From Thysanoteuthis rhombus (Eukaryota > Mollusca > Cephalopoda > Oegopsida > Thysanoteuthidae): a stretch of 64,000 nucleotides of DNA. The position numbers and the translations under genes were made by a program. The notes under the pieces were generated by a model. The model saw nothing but the letters and a program-made list of their open reading frames with translations. It did not search any database and had not been told where the DNA came from. Where the stretch lies: contig OY735225.1 of assembly GCA_963457665.1 (NCBI GenBank), positions 2,859,586 to 2,923,585 of the forward strand, written 5' to 3'. Numbering within the stretch: position 1 is the first letter of the stretch; the number at the start of each line of letters is the position of its first letter. Below, piece by piece: positions 22,680 to 34,844 of the stretch.

Positions 22680-22998
22680 ATGTACGAAATATATTGATAC
22701 ACTTTGCATTTTATAAACGTAGAAGATAATATAAATTCGCATCGCAGTGAGTTCAGAGAACAGCATTCTAATGACCACAAATGGATTAATAAAATAATTT
22801 TTTGTTCTTATTTTCATTACTTTTTCTATTTTCCTATCATTCTTTAAATTCAGCATTTTTATTTCATCATTAGAACATGAATGAAATTCTATTTTACTAC
22901 AATAATTGCATGGATGAAGTTTCATTTTACTACGTCAGTTGCATCTCTTAGCGTGACAGAAGACATCTGCACATTGCTGATTATTACATGTTCGGATT
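22680..22998. repeat. R5 repeat, copy 2
   Basis: atacactttgcattttataa ... cagagaacagcattctaatg ... ttcagcatttttatttcatc ... acagaagacatctgcacatt-gctgattattaca. Confidence 0.6.
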
Positions 22999-23340
22999 GA
23001 CCTACATATACTATGAATTTCAAAGTTATCATTCAAAGAGAGATCAAACATATTTCATCATGAAGGGTGTTGGCAGGTTGCATTGTTTTATGAAATATAT
23101 ATGTATACAAACACACACTAACATTCGCTCACTCGACATTAAACATTCACACATGTACTGATAAATAAATATAACAGTAAAATAAACAGAGCGCGGCCTA
23201 AAATATTGAATGAGATCAGGAATTAAAACAGCAGATAGATGGACCACCAATTCAAATGACATTAGATCCCTTTCTTTGCAAAATAATTATCAACATATAT
23301 ACATAAACATTTGGAAAAAATATTCATTTTTCTATACTTA

Positions 23341-23630
23341 TTTTCAATAACGTGTTTCATTGACTGGCAACATCATCAGATCAGTTCTAAATTATATTTT
23401 GGGGGGAAATGTTTATCGTTTTCATGCGTGATCATGCAATGTTATTATGTTTTAGTAGTGTTATTTGACAGTTATAGATGTATTTTTTATAAATATTTCC
23501 TTTTTGTTGTTGACCTTCATCAGCATTTTATTTCATTTTGATATACGCTTCGCCAATACAGAAGAGACGTGGATTTTTCCAGGATCTGATGACACTGCCG
23601 GTCAACAAAATACGTTATTGGAAATAAATG
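23341..23630. repeat. Inverted pair of CTGATGA...(G/A)AAA(C/T) motifs
   Basis: The - strand of 23382-23341 reads ctgatgatgttgccagtcaa-tgaaacacgttattg; the + strand of 23586-23630 reads ctgatgacactgccggtcaa-caaaatacgttattgg. About 200 bp lie between the facing copies. Differences between copies are mostly CpG-type transitions. Confidence 0.7.
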
Positions 23631-23798
23631 CATGAAAATAATAGGCTTTCCAAATTCATTAAATCATAACTTATATATTGTCGGAAATATCATTCCAATT
23701 ACAAAGAAACATAAACATAACAAAATATCATAATTAAGATAAAATACAGAAATTATGATGAAATCTTACAGGATTTAATTTAAGTCTTATAAAATTTA

Positions 23799-24007
23799 TA
23801 ATATTTGCTGGTGTATAAGACACATTTTGAAAATTCTTTTCAAAATCTGTGAATATCATACTGTGTCCGATGCACTGGTACTATGACTAGAGGGCCGTCT
23901 ACTGAAGCTTGAAATAGACAGCTATGAGGCTTGGATGAGTTGTAGTGAGCAGTAGTCCTCACAAAACTCTTGTAAACAATGTGTCTTATAGGCAAGCAAA
24001 TTTGGTA
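23799..24007. mobile_element. TA-flanked MITE, same end family
   Basis: The left end taatatttgctggtgtataa-gacacatt is inverted against the right end, which reversed reads taccaaatttgcttgcctat-aagacacatt. 209 bp with TA at both outer edges. Ends resemble the elements at 4980 and 17113. Confidence 0.6.
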
Positions 24008-24479
24008 AATCAAATCTTGAAAGGTTCAATTCAAATCTTATGAGATTCAATTGTTAGAAATGAAAAAAAAAAAAAGAAAAAAAAAAAGAGTCTAAACTAA
24101 CAGACATTTCAGCAAATATTTTTCCTTTACATGAAATCCTTCCTGCATAGAGTTGGCCATCATTAAAAAGAAGAAAAAAAGAAAAGAATCCAAGGTGTAT
24201 TTATCTATTGGGTTGGATGGAGAAAAATGGCTGATTTTAAAAACCAAGTTTGGTCATATCTTACATTAGTATAGTATATCATATATATTATAAATATATA
24301 TACACACATGTATAGCTTGTTTTAATGATTAAAATGTGCTCTTTCCACTAATATTCACCATTCATTTTCAGAGTTGTCAGTAGACGGTTTAGACCCTTAG
24401 ACTAAACAATGAAAAAAGAAGACTCATATAATCCTCTTGAATGAGTACAAATTTTGTCATGAGTCTCAAACAGCTTCCA

Positions 24480-25270
24480 ATATCAACTTAGCATTGGACT
24501 AAGGAACCACTCTCCATTGTACAGTGCAGCATTGGTTTCAAAAGTTTTGTTTTGGACATTTAAGGTCTCAAAATTCAAGAGGGCAAAGGACGTCTATCAG
24601 CAACTGAAAATGAACATGTGGAAATGTTCATAGAACAAACTGTCAGAGATATTTCAGATACTGGGTATTGACACACAAGCATTTTCCAAAATCGAAATTG
24701 CACCAAAAGGAAGATTCTGGTGACAGTACGATGATCTGCAACCAACGTTATCCATTACAGCTTTTTTTGACTCTGGTAAGAGCATCAAAGCAGAGATTTA
24801 TTGCAAACAACTGAATGAAATGAACAAGCATTAGTCTTGCTTCATGATAATACTCGGCCACACGCTGCACAGATAATGATAGATGAGTGTTCAGAGTTGA
24901 TACCCAAGGTAGCACTAGATTAACACTGGTAGCAGAGTGTAGTTCTATCAAGGGGGATAATTCCTTATGTCAAGGGCATTAACTCTAAACACACAACTGT
25001 CTGATGATACTGCAGAAGCTCTGACTCAGGCTACAAAACTTTGCCTCAACCACGATATTCCCCCTGAACTGTCACCAACTGATTCCTAATTTTTCAAGCA
25101 CCTAGACAACTTTCTTCGACAGAGAAATTCAGTTTCAGGATAGAGGCAAAGGCAGAGAACAGATTCAAGTAATTTCTGGAGTCCAGAACTCCAGAATTTT
25201 ATCATGTAGAAATGAATAGCCTTTGTTCTTGAGGGCAGAAGTGTATAGATGCAGGCATTTCCAATTTTGA
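24480..25270 (+). mobile_element. Mariner transposase pseudogene (nearly full length, decayed)
   Basis: Across shifting + frames: GRLSATENEHVEMFIEQTVR (HTH region), SIKAEIYCKQLNEMNK, VLLHDNTRPHAAQIM (the catalytic LLHDNARPH motif), DIPPELSPTDS with FFKHLDNFLRQRN, and SRTPEFY-like sequence near the end. All are D34D mariner landmarks in the right order, with several frameshifts and stops. It lies between the two genes. Confidence 0.7.
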
Positions 25271-25603
25271 CTGCTTAAAATATTATTTGATTAATAAACT
25301 TGGCATTCGGAATCAGACATTTTTTCCAAGCAACCTAATAAAAGCTTAGTTTTCCATTTTTTTCCTTTTCATGACAGTCTTTACTGTCATCATTAGATCA
25401 CAGAACTTGGAGACAGAAACATAAGGAACTACAAGGATTTGAGCTAAACTATCATTGTCTTGGCACTGTAGTAAATTTGTTTTTTTATACTATGGAGAAA
25501 ATTATGGGGGGAGGGGGTGAAGATGACAACATTTTTAACTGACTTCATTGGACAATGAAGACGTTTGGCTGACTGAGGTTTGGCCAAGAACACTGGTCTA
25601 AGC

Positions 25604-26050
25604 CAGGGCTTCTCAAACATTTTTCGTTTGTGACCCCTTTTTAGAGACAAATCATTTAGTACCCCTCTCTCATTGTTATAAAAGCAATAGGTACTAATAC
25701 TATATATTAGTCTTTAGTTGTAATCTAACCATTACTAAACATAGAAACAAATAAAGATTTTTTTAAATTGTCGAAAACTGCAACACATTTATAGTTTATA
25801 AATTTTATGGCATATATTACAAAAAAATTACTTTTTAATAATGAATTATAAAAACAAATTTATATTTTAGAAATTAGTGAATAGCCTTGGGCCATTTTAC
25901 AATAAGCACCAGAAGGAGTACAATTTTGTGTAAGGATGAAATCTTTTTCTTTTAATTTAGTTGCATAATTCTTTTAAAATATTTCTGTGACCTCCAATAA
26001 ACCTTATGCAACACCCAGGGGGGTCCTGACCCCTACTTTGAGAAGCCCTG
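25604..26050. mobile_element. hAT-type non-autonomous element
   Basis: The left end cagggcttctcaaaca and the right end (reversed) cagggcttctcaaagt are inverted repeats, flanked by gtctaagc (25596-25603) and gtctaaac (26051-26058), an 8-bp duplication with one mismatch. Length 447 bp; subterminal CCCC/GGGG-rich segments are also hAT-like. No coding sequence. Confidence 0.82.
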
Positions 26051-26058
26051 GTCTAAAC

Positions 26059-27839
26059 AATATTGGTCAAAATTATTGCCAGTTTCACCTTGAATGGATT
26101 AGTCATCTAAACAAAAAAATAACTCTCTACAATATAAGTAAATTATTATTTATCCTACATATGCCATAAACTAGGTATGGACACAGAAATCGGCCAAAAA
26201 TCCACCCCAAAGATAGTCAACGCATCACACTGAATTCGAAATTATACTGAACATGGAAATAAGGAACCATAAAAAATAGTATAAAACACTAGATTATTAT
26301 ACAAGAATCTACGCAAATTTATAATAAATTCATAAGCTTCAGTCTTGGAGATGCAGAGCGGTACAACAGTTACAGACATGGAAAATGGAATTGGTGGATC
26401 AAGTTTGAGTTTTGGCTAAGGCTGCTTAAATCCACTTCACACTAATACCCTTGGGAAAGCTATGAAACAACTTATTCCCCCAGCTATAGGTAAATAATAG
26501 AACAGTTGGAACCTTTCAGCCCAGTATGGCAGTCCATCTAAGAGAAGATTACTTTGACAGAAAACCTACAGCTTGGCAGTCCCAATAGCTGGTCCCTTGC
26601 GCTGGTAAAGGCAGAAGGTTGAGCGTGCAGCTAGCAACTCCATCCAGCAAAACCTAAGAGCTATCAAAATCGCAGCAGATTGATTGTGGCCCTATGCTCC
26701 ACAAGGAGTCAATGGGAACACAAACAAGCTTCAATTTTAAACTATTTATACAGATAACATTTACTTATGAATAAGAATCTTTAAGGAAAATCAATGATTT
26801 TATTAAGATTATTCATGTATATATTCTTAGGTACTTAATTGCCAGTGGGGGGTAGAATAAGCTGTGGGGGTAGGAAATAAAGTTGTTAGAGAAAGATTTA
26901 TAGTTGGGGTAAGATAGGCACATGGAAAGTAAAAACGTACAGTGTTAAGGGGGATGAAAAGATTCTCTAATTTTTGAAGAAAAATTAAACTGAGAAGTCT
27001 TTTGGTGCCGTAAAATTCAGAAAAGAAAAAAGAAAAAAGAAAAAAAAAAAAAATCACTGAAATTAGTATGTACTATTGAACTTGGATGAACTAAAAGGAC
27101 ATTGTTTATAATAGTCGTCTTTTGATAGGAATATTTTGACAAAACTGTAATAGTCAACTCCGTTCCACCACCAAGCATTATGGAGGAGAAAGTAGAGAAA
27201 GGCTCTCAAAATTAATTAAAGAACAAGAACTTCGTAATAAGGTGGGGGCAGATTTTTCCAAAATAAATAAGGGGGGGATTAGGCACCTAAGAGTGAGGTT
27301 TTCACCAATTTTACAAATGAAATCTGCAAGATTTTTGCTCGTATGTACTCCTTGTCACTTGTAAAATATTGACTCAGACCTCTTAAATCTACATCAAGTG
27401 ATTAGATAAAATGGAGAAAGCATATATACCTTTCTCTTGAACGTGGTATTTGTCGGAAATTAATGTGTTAAATTGTTTAAGGCTTTTCTCGGCAGCTAAT
27501 GTTCATAGAAAATACGGGACATGGAAAGGAGGGGTACCCATAAAGTCTTTAACTATTTTATTACACTGTTTAAACAAAAATGGATAGGGACTTAATGGAC
27601 ACCCAGTATTACTGAGAATTTGTTTTTCTAATGGGCCCACAATTGTTTTTTGTTTTTTTTTTACTTAACTGTTTTTAAGTGCTAATGAACATTGAATTGA
27701 ATTAATGTGCTATGCATCAGCAAGCAGAGTAATTTGGTCCTTTTGGCCTACCATAAAATGGAGGACCTTTGCACAGACTTGCATATTCAAGAAAATAGTT
27801 GCAAATGTTTCATATTTGCTCTGGATTGTCTTAAAATAT
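26059..27839. other. Intergenic, no gene
   Basis: 26580-26715 is GC-richer (gctggtaaaggcagaaggtt, ctatgctccacaaggagtca) and looks like a fragment of a dispersed element; the phrase ctcctcatggagcataatg near 60651-60669 on the other strand is similar. The rest is AT-rich without features. Confidence 0.4.
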
Positions 27840-28062
27840 TTTTGTTTTTGTTTTAGATGAAGCATTTTCACTATCATTATTATATTGCTAGTTTTATTTT
27901 TTTTATTGATGCTTTTTATCACAATACTTTGGAATGATTAACTCTTTGACTGCTAAAGAAAATAGCATATAACCAGAAATAAAGAAGCCTTCAACAAGAT
28001 TTGAACTCCTATCTGACACCTTGAAAGCCAATCTTTCATAGATGTTACCTCAACAAAAAAAA
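27840..28062 (-). repeat. tRNA-derived SINE
   Basis: On the - strand: gttgaggtaacatctatgaa ... gataggagttcaaatcttgt (B box) and then the core tattgtgataaaaagcatca and tail gaaaatgcttca. Same family as the copy at 29715. Confidence 0.65.
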
Positions 28063-28922
28063 AAAAAAAAAAAATTCCGGCCATAGATAATTGCTCAGAG
28101 CACAAATCTGTAGTCATTCCAATACGATTCCTTCTGATTCTCAACATCATCTTCATTTTTATATCAAGTAATCGTAGAGTTAATAGATAATGTTTTAAAA
28201 GAATCAGAAATTAAAAAAAGAAATGTGATTTGACTTATAAGCCCAGCCTCATTATTTAATAGCCAAATCTCATATATAGTACTAACTTATGTCTGAAAAG
28301 TAAATCGATTCCTTTTGTAAAATATCTTTAAATATGTCCTTTTTAAAATGATATAACTTTCAAGTGTGAACATAGGGTTGGGTTTTTGGTTGATTTTTGT
28401 GTCCATACCTACCATAAACTCATTAACCTTATTTTCAAAAAGTAACCAATTGCAGAAATTAGAGGAACTTCATCTCCTTAAAAAGAACCCCTTTTTATGC
28501 AATATATCTCATTTCTTTGTTGCATAAAACATTTATCGACAAAAAACATTTTTTTTCAGAAGCAAAGGGAAAAGTTTTGTCAGCAAAATGAAAAGAAGTA
28601 TAAGAATATCTTTCTGTTATTATTGATATCAGCAATAAAAACAGTAAATTTTCAAGCTGATGTCAATTATACAAAAGTTGTAGCTATTCTTTTAACTGTC
28701 CGCGGTCCATTCTGTCATCCCAATGGCATTTTTGACGGCTTGAAAATATTTTCTTGCGCCTTTGCAAATTTTACCATTTATCATTTTGGAATGTTTTTCA
28801 TTCAAAAAATAAATAAATAAAAAGTAGCATTTTACAGAATTGTTTTTTTTAAAAAGCTTTCTCCCGAGAATTTTTTCCAAGAATGTAAAAAAATTGTTCC
28901 TTGCAAATATCCTTGAACTGAT

Positions 28923-29285
28923 TTTATTGAGTTGAAATTATTTTTTTTTTCTTCAAAGTAAAATTTGTCCATAAAAGAGACCAAGTCACAGTCAATGGAT
29001 AGCAAAAGATATGCAGCTATCCTTGTCATATGTAAGATAGATGGAGGATGCTTAACCACAAAGGAATCATGGGAAGAGAACACTAATGGTGATGGGCAAA
29101 ATCACAGCTGCTGGAAGACAAAAGAAAGAGAAACACAGTAGCAAAAGACTTTTCTTTCTTTTTTTTTTTTCTTTCTTTCGTTCCAAAACTAAATGCAATT
29201 TCAGGTCTCACTCATTGTGTTGTGCTGTCTCCACTTGGCCGTTTATGGTTGTGGTTGCAAATGGAACCAGTTTGTTTCAGATATA
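28923..29285 (-). other. Probable clavesin 3' UTR
   Basis: Follows the clavesin stop on the - strand. It contains a long purine/pyrimidine-biased tract (29115-29180) and an AATAAA hexamer on the - strand at 28923-28928, about 360 nt after the stop. No ORF in it looks conserved. The 3' end is inferred only from the hexamer. Confidence 0.4.
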
Positions 29286-29391
29286 TTAGTCTATCAGAAA
29301 AAATTCCTCATCCAGATGAGTTCCACGAGAAGCTTCGTTTGGTTTTGTTTCACTTGAGAATTGGTCCAATGGAAAGGTTTCTGATCTAGTC
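29286..29391 (-). CDS. Clavesin-like terminal coding exon
   Basis: Too short for a simple ORF scan. Acceptor tgttttattgtttcag precedes 29391. The single leading G completes the AA left by the previous donor, giving K, then TRSETFPLDQFSSETKPNEA, SRGTHLDEEFFLID and TAA at 29286-29288. Phase, a good polypyrimidine tract and an acidic-hydrophobic tail ending in a stop support it as the last exon. Vertebrate clavesins also end with a variable hydrophilic tail after the CRAL-TRIO domain, with little sequence conservation, so the call rests on splice phase and coding appearance. Intron to the previous exon is about 8.4 kb. Confidence 0.75.
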
Positions 29392-29574
29392 CTGAAACAA
29401 TAAAACAAAAAGACATTAACATATTAAGAGACCAGCCACATTCAATCAGTAGAAAATTCATTATCTTTTATACAAGAAATCAAATGGACCTAAACAGTTA
29501 AAAAATGCTGTATTCATCTGAGTTTGAAAGAGTTGTTCAATAGATTCATAGCCTGTCACAGTTATTAGCTATAT

Positions 29575-29680
29575 TTTGATCTGAAATTTTCATTGTATAA
29601 TGTTCAACTAGTCTTTCATTTATCTTTTGCTTTTTATTGTAACCCCAAGGTCGACTTTACATTCATTCCACAACCATTAT
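29575..29680 (-). repeat. SINE core fragment
   Basis: On the - strand: ggggttacaataaaaagcaa then aagataaatgaaagactagt. This matches the core of the SINE at 29715-29935 in the opposite orientation. The two together form an inverted pair about 170 bp apart. Confidence 0.55.
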
Positions 29681-29714
29681 AGCTATAAGACTTATTTCAT
29701 ACAAGCCTTCAGGG

Positions 29715-29935
29715 CTAAATCAGTCTTATTGGTATTACAATGAGTGTCCTCAAAATAAGAGATGCGAGTTCAAATCTCAGTAGAGGCTTATTTATTTTTG
29801 ATTCATGCTGCTCCTAATGGCTGTAGAATAATGGAGATTTGTGATAAAAAGCGACAGAAATTAAGATGAATGAAAGACTAGTCAAAAATGAATAAGAATG
29901 AAAATGCTTCACGTAAAAAATTTGAAGAGAAGTGA
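29715..29935 (+). repeat. tRNA-derived SINE
   Basis: B box gcgagttcaaatctcag near 29762-29778, then a spacer, core gtgataaaaagcgacagaaa, attaagatgaatgaaagact, and tail gaaaatgcttcacg. It lies just upstream (on the - strand gene) of the terminal clavesin exon, within its intron. Confidence 0.65.
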
Positions 29936-29947
29936 AGAAATTTGGAA

Positions 29948-30304
29948 AAGGGATGATCAATAAATAAGTTACTTCTCTAGCCTTTTGTTGGATAGTGATC
30001 ACTAAAGAAATCTGAATTTAAAAAAAACAAAAAATAAAATAGGAATGCTGCTGGACACAAACTAAGGAATCAATTCAGCATAAACTTACATTACGAACTG
30101 ACCCTCCTAAAAACATGGGGGTGGTTAAAAGATAATAGCAACAAAAAAGCATTTTTTTTCAGGCATAAAGAGTAAATGCCCAATAATTTCATTGGCATAG
30201 CCTGTACATATAATACATACATGAATAGCTAGCCAGCCAGATTAATTTGAAAACTGAAGAAACCTATTTTGACAGTTTTTAGTGACAGTTTTGGTTGATG
30301 GTTA
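29948..30304 (-). repeat. R1 dispersed repeat
   Basis: Reverse orientation: agggatgatcaataaataag, ccttttgttggatagtgatc, acacaaactaaggaatcaat, agccagccagattaatttga-aaactgaagaaacctatttt, gacagttttggttgatgg. Confidence 0.65.
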
Positions 30305-30339
30305 CTAATTCTATGTTCTTGAGTTGTTTTTGTGATACA

Positions 30340-30430
30340 TTTTTACAATTCAAAATACTTAACAGGCTTTCATTTATTTTGTTGCTTTTTATTGCAAATA
30401 AACAGACCTTAGATTGGTCTGGCACAAGGT
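30340..30430 (-). repeat. SINE core fragment
   Basis: On the - strand: tttgcaataaaaagcaacaa then aataaatgaaagcctg, the shared SINE core without a visible tRNA head. Confidence 0.5.
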
Positions 30431-31009
30431 CAAATCAAAATGGTATTTATACTGTTATAAATATCCATAAGCTTAGCTTATTCTGGTTCTAGGTTGAATG
30501 AAAAATATATTTTTCACTCTGATGAATGTTTACTAAACTTAGTTTAGAGTAACACATAGCCAAATTTTGAAAGATGTGTTTCTACTTTTTAAATTAATAT
30601 AGAGGGAGCCACTCATCAAAATTAGAGATAATGTAATCAAAATCAGTTGATACCAAACAATTTATTTAAAAAAAATAAAATAAAAGTGATTTATTCCACA
30701 TATCTTTAGCATAATTTTATCAGCTGGTTATTGTTTTCTAAAAGACCTTGCCCTGAAGTGATCGAAATAAATGGCTTTCAAGGTATTTAAAAATCAATTT
30801 TTTTGCAGTATTTAAAGGTGGATAAAAATAAACAGTTTTCCCTTGAGAAGATTATTATAGATTTGTGCTTGTTTGACACTTTATTCAAAACTAAAATCAA
30901 CATTTTTTATCTTATTTACATCATTACATAAAGTATTGTAAATCATTATTATTAATTTTTTGCTACCATTCTAATTCATTTGCAACTAAGTTGATTCACT
31001 AACTGACTT

Positions 31010-31100
31010 CTAAAAGGAGCCCAGTCTCAGTTTAGTTGTGATAAAAAGCAACAAAAATTAAAGTAATATAATAAAAGAAAGAAAATAATAGCAAAAAATC
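31010..31100 (+). repeat. SINE core fragment
   Basis: Contains agtttagttgtgataaaaag then caacaaaaattaaagtaata, the best preserved copy of the core word in the window. No B box recognisable upstream. Confidence 0.5.
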
Positions 31101-32136
31101 CATTATTTAAAAACTGTACATGCAAATTAGTAAATTTGGTTGGTTGTATAATTATCTGTCTGATCAGTCTTGTTACAACCTAAAAGTTATAATGGATTAG
31201 TCTATGTGAAATACATTAACAGAGCTAAAAAAAAAAAAAAGTTGTAAAATGGGGAAGCTGTTGCTGAAACAATAAAGGTTTAATAGTATCACAGAAATGT
31301 TGAAAGGAAGAAATAGACATTGAGTGAGTGGAGAGAGAGTGATTGATTTAGTGAGTAGGAGAGTCTCTTTCTCCTAATCTTTCTTTCGTCTCTTAGATGT
31401 AGCCAATTTTATGAAAATATCACCACCAGACAGGAAAGGGAATGCAGAGTTGCTAGATAGTTGTAGACATTTCTGGCCAAAGAAAGAAAAAAAAAAAAAA
31501 AAAAAAGGCCAAAAACATTGTAATACTGTATGCATACAAACCAAAATAAAAATTGACTTTTCTTACGTGACATTTTGTCTTAAGACTTTGTCTGATCACA
31601 TCTCGAGTTGATTTGTGAATGAAAATAAAAACTGAAATTAGAATACTACAATTATCTTAAAAAATTACTTGATAGAAGCTTCAGGCTCTTTAGTGCTAAT
31701 CCATACATAAATAGCCCTGTCATTTTTTATAGGTATATGCTATTAGATAATAATTATTTAGAATTAAAATGTTTTAAGAAACAATATGGCTTCTCAAGGT
31801 TGTAATTAATCAAATCTTTCACTCTGTTGATTTGAATTTGGAATCTAATTCTGACCTAGATTTAATGCTGCAGATTAAAAAGGAATTAAATATTGCATAA
31901 GCAAAAATTGCATCAGGATAATCTGTTTTGTGAAACAAGATTCATTATGCAAAACTGTTTGCATTTTAATCTCTGCTCTTACTGTTTTTTGTTTCAGTCC
32001 ATGAAACTAGGATGTTTATATAAGTGCAAATGAACAATGAATAAACATCAGAATTCAACTGGAAAATTACCAACATTATTTACTTGAATAATTACCATTA
32101 AGGTATGAAACAGATTGTTATAGAACATATTAACAA

Positions 32137-32138
<2 letters not shown>
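31101..32138. other. Clavesin intron, no gene
   Basis: AT-rich with poly-A runs (31489-31506); nothing recognised. Confidence 0.45.
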
Positions 32139-32203
<65 letters not shown>

Positions 32204-32316
32204 TAATAAAATTAATAAAATAATAATATATATATATATAATATAATAAAATATTAATGAAATTAATAAAATAATAATAAATATATATATATCTATATAT
32301 ATAATGATAATAAAAT

Positions 32317-32360
<44 letters not shown>

Positions 32361-32428
32361 AAATTGATAAAATAATTATAATAATAAATAAAAATAATAA
32401 TAATATATATACATATATATATATATAT
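32139..32428. repeat. Compound (TA)n / (AATA)n microsatellite
   Basis: Almost pure A/T for about 290 bp: TA runs alternating with aataaaattaat-type words. The long antisense ORF rich in Ile/Tyr is an artefact of this tract. Confidence 0.95.
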
Positions 32429-32681
32429 TTTATCATTATCATATCTAAACATATCTATATATTTAATTAGATAGATATATAATTTGCAGAGAGTTTAGTG
32501 TCCATATTAAATTTGTTTTCCGTAGAAAACTAACCTTTTAACCACTGAAAGGTATACACATGCTACTGAAGATAGGTACCCTTCCCCCAAAATATAAATT
32601 ATTTGATAAGTTAATCAATTAATCAGCTAATTAAGTCTCCATATATTTTCACTCCTGAATTTGGTGCATTCTGATTAGTTC

Positions 32682-32683
<2 letters not shown>

Positions 32684-32729
<46 letters not shown>

Positions 32730-32764
32730 CGCATTTACAGTGAGTTTGATATATATATATATAT
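32684..32764. repeat. (AT)n-(GA)n-(AT)n microsatellite
   Basis: Two AT runs around a gagagagagagcg segment. Confidence 0.9.
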
Positions 32765-33344
32765 GTATATGTTTATATTGTGGATGTGAACTGATCCAAC
32801 AGAATTTTGATGAAAATGACAATTGCAAGGTGAAGAGAAAAACTCAATTTTTTTTATTATTCCAAGGGCAAATTTCAGTTCATTTTGATTTGTCAGAGAA
32901 AATATTTGCAGCTGTTCACAGAAAATTTTGCTGTTTACATGTTTTGATGCTGAAGAGAGAAATGGGTATATTTCTGTGTTGTTTGTTTGTTCAGAGAGGG
33001 GGCAGTAGGGGAGGTGTTTGTATCTATGTAGAGGAGAGTAACATTTGGTTTGAAACGAGATTGGTCTGTAAGAAGCGGGGTCAGAGAGTGATACAAAATA
33101 TGAAGCAAGGTGAAAAAATAGAATAAAAAAGATAGTGCAAGAAAGATATGGATATTTGATAAGCTTAACTTAGTGTGGTACCAACCCACAAGAGTGAGGC
33201 ACCCAGTGAGAATCAAAATTACTACAATAGCAAGTGTCTGTAAAACTAGCCATCCCTCAATGGCAAGCAACTCCTTTCAGATAGTGTAAGGGGAGGTTAC
33301 TACATAGCCATCAAATTGTACTAAAACATCCATACCTCACATAA

Positions 33345-33605
33345 ATGAATCACTGTAGCCCACATGTGTACCAGAACTATTTATCTAGAAAATTATCAAA
33401 AAATCATCTTCAAAAAGTAGATCTTTTATCTAAAATTAGCTGAAAAAAAAAAATCCAACGCAAAATTTTGGTATTGTTGATCCCGAAACGACAATGGAGA
33501 CCCCAAAAAGCATTCTTTAAAAAAAAAAAAAAATTGTTTTTAAATGGTGCTTTGTGATGTACATATGTAAGTTTCCATGGTTGTATCCCCTAAAATGTGA
33601 CCAGT
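33345..33605 (-). repeat. R7 repeat, copy 1
   Basis: - strand: gtttccatggttg..., tggggtctccattgtcgttt, ataaatagttctggtacaca-tgtgggctacagtgattcat; matches 50800-51045. Confidence 0.5.
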
Positions 33606-33794
33606 AGCGAACACACACAAACACACACATGAACAAAGAGAAAAAAATCTGTACCAAACTTGGTTGGTTGGTCAGGCGGGCCATTTGTGGGTCTATGATG
33701 ATTTGATAGGATTAATTTGCTCATTTTTTTACCAATCCCCACCAAATTCTGACGGCAAAATATAAAATATATTTTCAAGTCAATTTTTTTATTT

Positions 33795-33975
33795 TTTGAA
33801 AATTCCCTCCAAAATAGGGTTTTAGTAAGTGGTTCAATTTACAAATGTAAGTTTATGCTGAATTGGTCACTTAGTTTGTATCCAATAATGCTCACAAATG
33901 TTTTTTGAAAATATAGACTTTTTTGATGATCACCACCAAACAAAAAGCGAGAGAAGTAATTTATTCAGTCACGAC
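33795..33975 (+). repeat. R1 fragment (central block)
   Basis: ccctccaaaatagggtttta, gttcaatttacaaatgtaag-tttatgctgaattggtcac, ccaaacaaaaagcgagagaa-gtaatttattca. Confidence 0.55.
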
Positions 33976-34844
33976 TTTTACAAAAAAAAATAGAAATAAA
34001 ACAATTTGTCACTTTGCACTACAGTGCACAACTGTGCAGTTGTATAGCTACTAGATTCATTAGATTTTTAGAAAAAAAATGTCAATTTATTGAATTGTTG
34101 AAAATCAGAGAAAGGTCAAGCAGAGCTGGCTTTAAGCCGATTGGAACAATTGCTCCCACACCCAAGGGGGGGCACCGCATTAGGGTATATTCTAGTCTTA
34201 TCAAATACACACAATGCCTGATTGTAGATGAACAAGATGATTTATAGCAAGGATATTAATTTTCTTCTGAATTCGTGAAAATCCAACAAAGTTTGTTTAC
34301 ACTGTTTATATCTTGAATTATTTTTATTGTACTTGAATTAAATAATGTTAATCAGATAGAGGAGAACATGAATAATTATTTCTGTAAGATTTTCAACTGC
34401 ACATTTGTTTTCTGTTTTACCACAGAAATATAAGGATTGTTTATACTTCTAAGATTCAACAGACTTTGACTGTTAACTGGGAGCCCTGCAAAAAAATGTT
34501 TCCAATTTGACCCCACAACTCCTGAAGCCAGCATGGAGGTCAAGGCAATATCAACCTAAAAATAAGGCAAAACAGTGTTTCTTTTCTCGGAGAAGAAAAA
34601 ATATGTTCATGAGACATTGAAAAGAAACCACTGATTTCCTTCATGCCAGCCACAACAGGAAACAGATGACATAATGATCTTTAAATATTTATGAGAAGAG
34701 AAAGAGAAAAATCAATTTTCAAGTATCAACAGCAGGAGCTCACAAGGGGCTGCAAATGTTTGTACATCAAACTCTCATGGTAACAACCCCTATTCTAACA
34801 CCCCCCCCATCTAACGACACATTTGTTTTTTCATGTTCTCGCAC
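33976..34844. other. Clavesin intron, no gene
   Basis: AT-rich; a GC-richer patch near 34117-34185 (cagagctggctttaagccga ... acccaaggggggg) may be another repeat fragment. Confidence 0.4.

Noticed and set aside
32048-32452. 134-codon antisense ORF
   Set aside because: Entirely Ile/Tyr/Phe from the compound TA microsatellite.
32740-33126. 128-codon ORF
   Set aside because: Starts inside a TA run; no splice signals, domains or recognised similarity. An opposite-strand ORF overlaps it, which fits chance frames.
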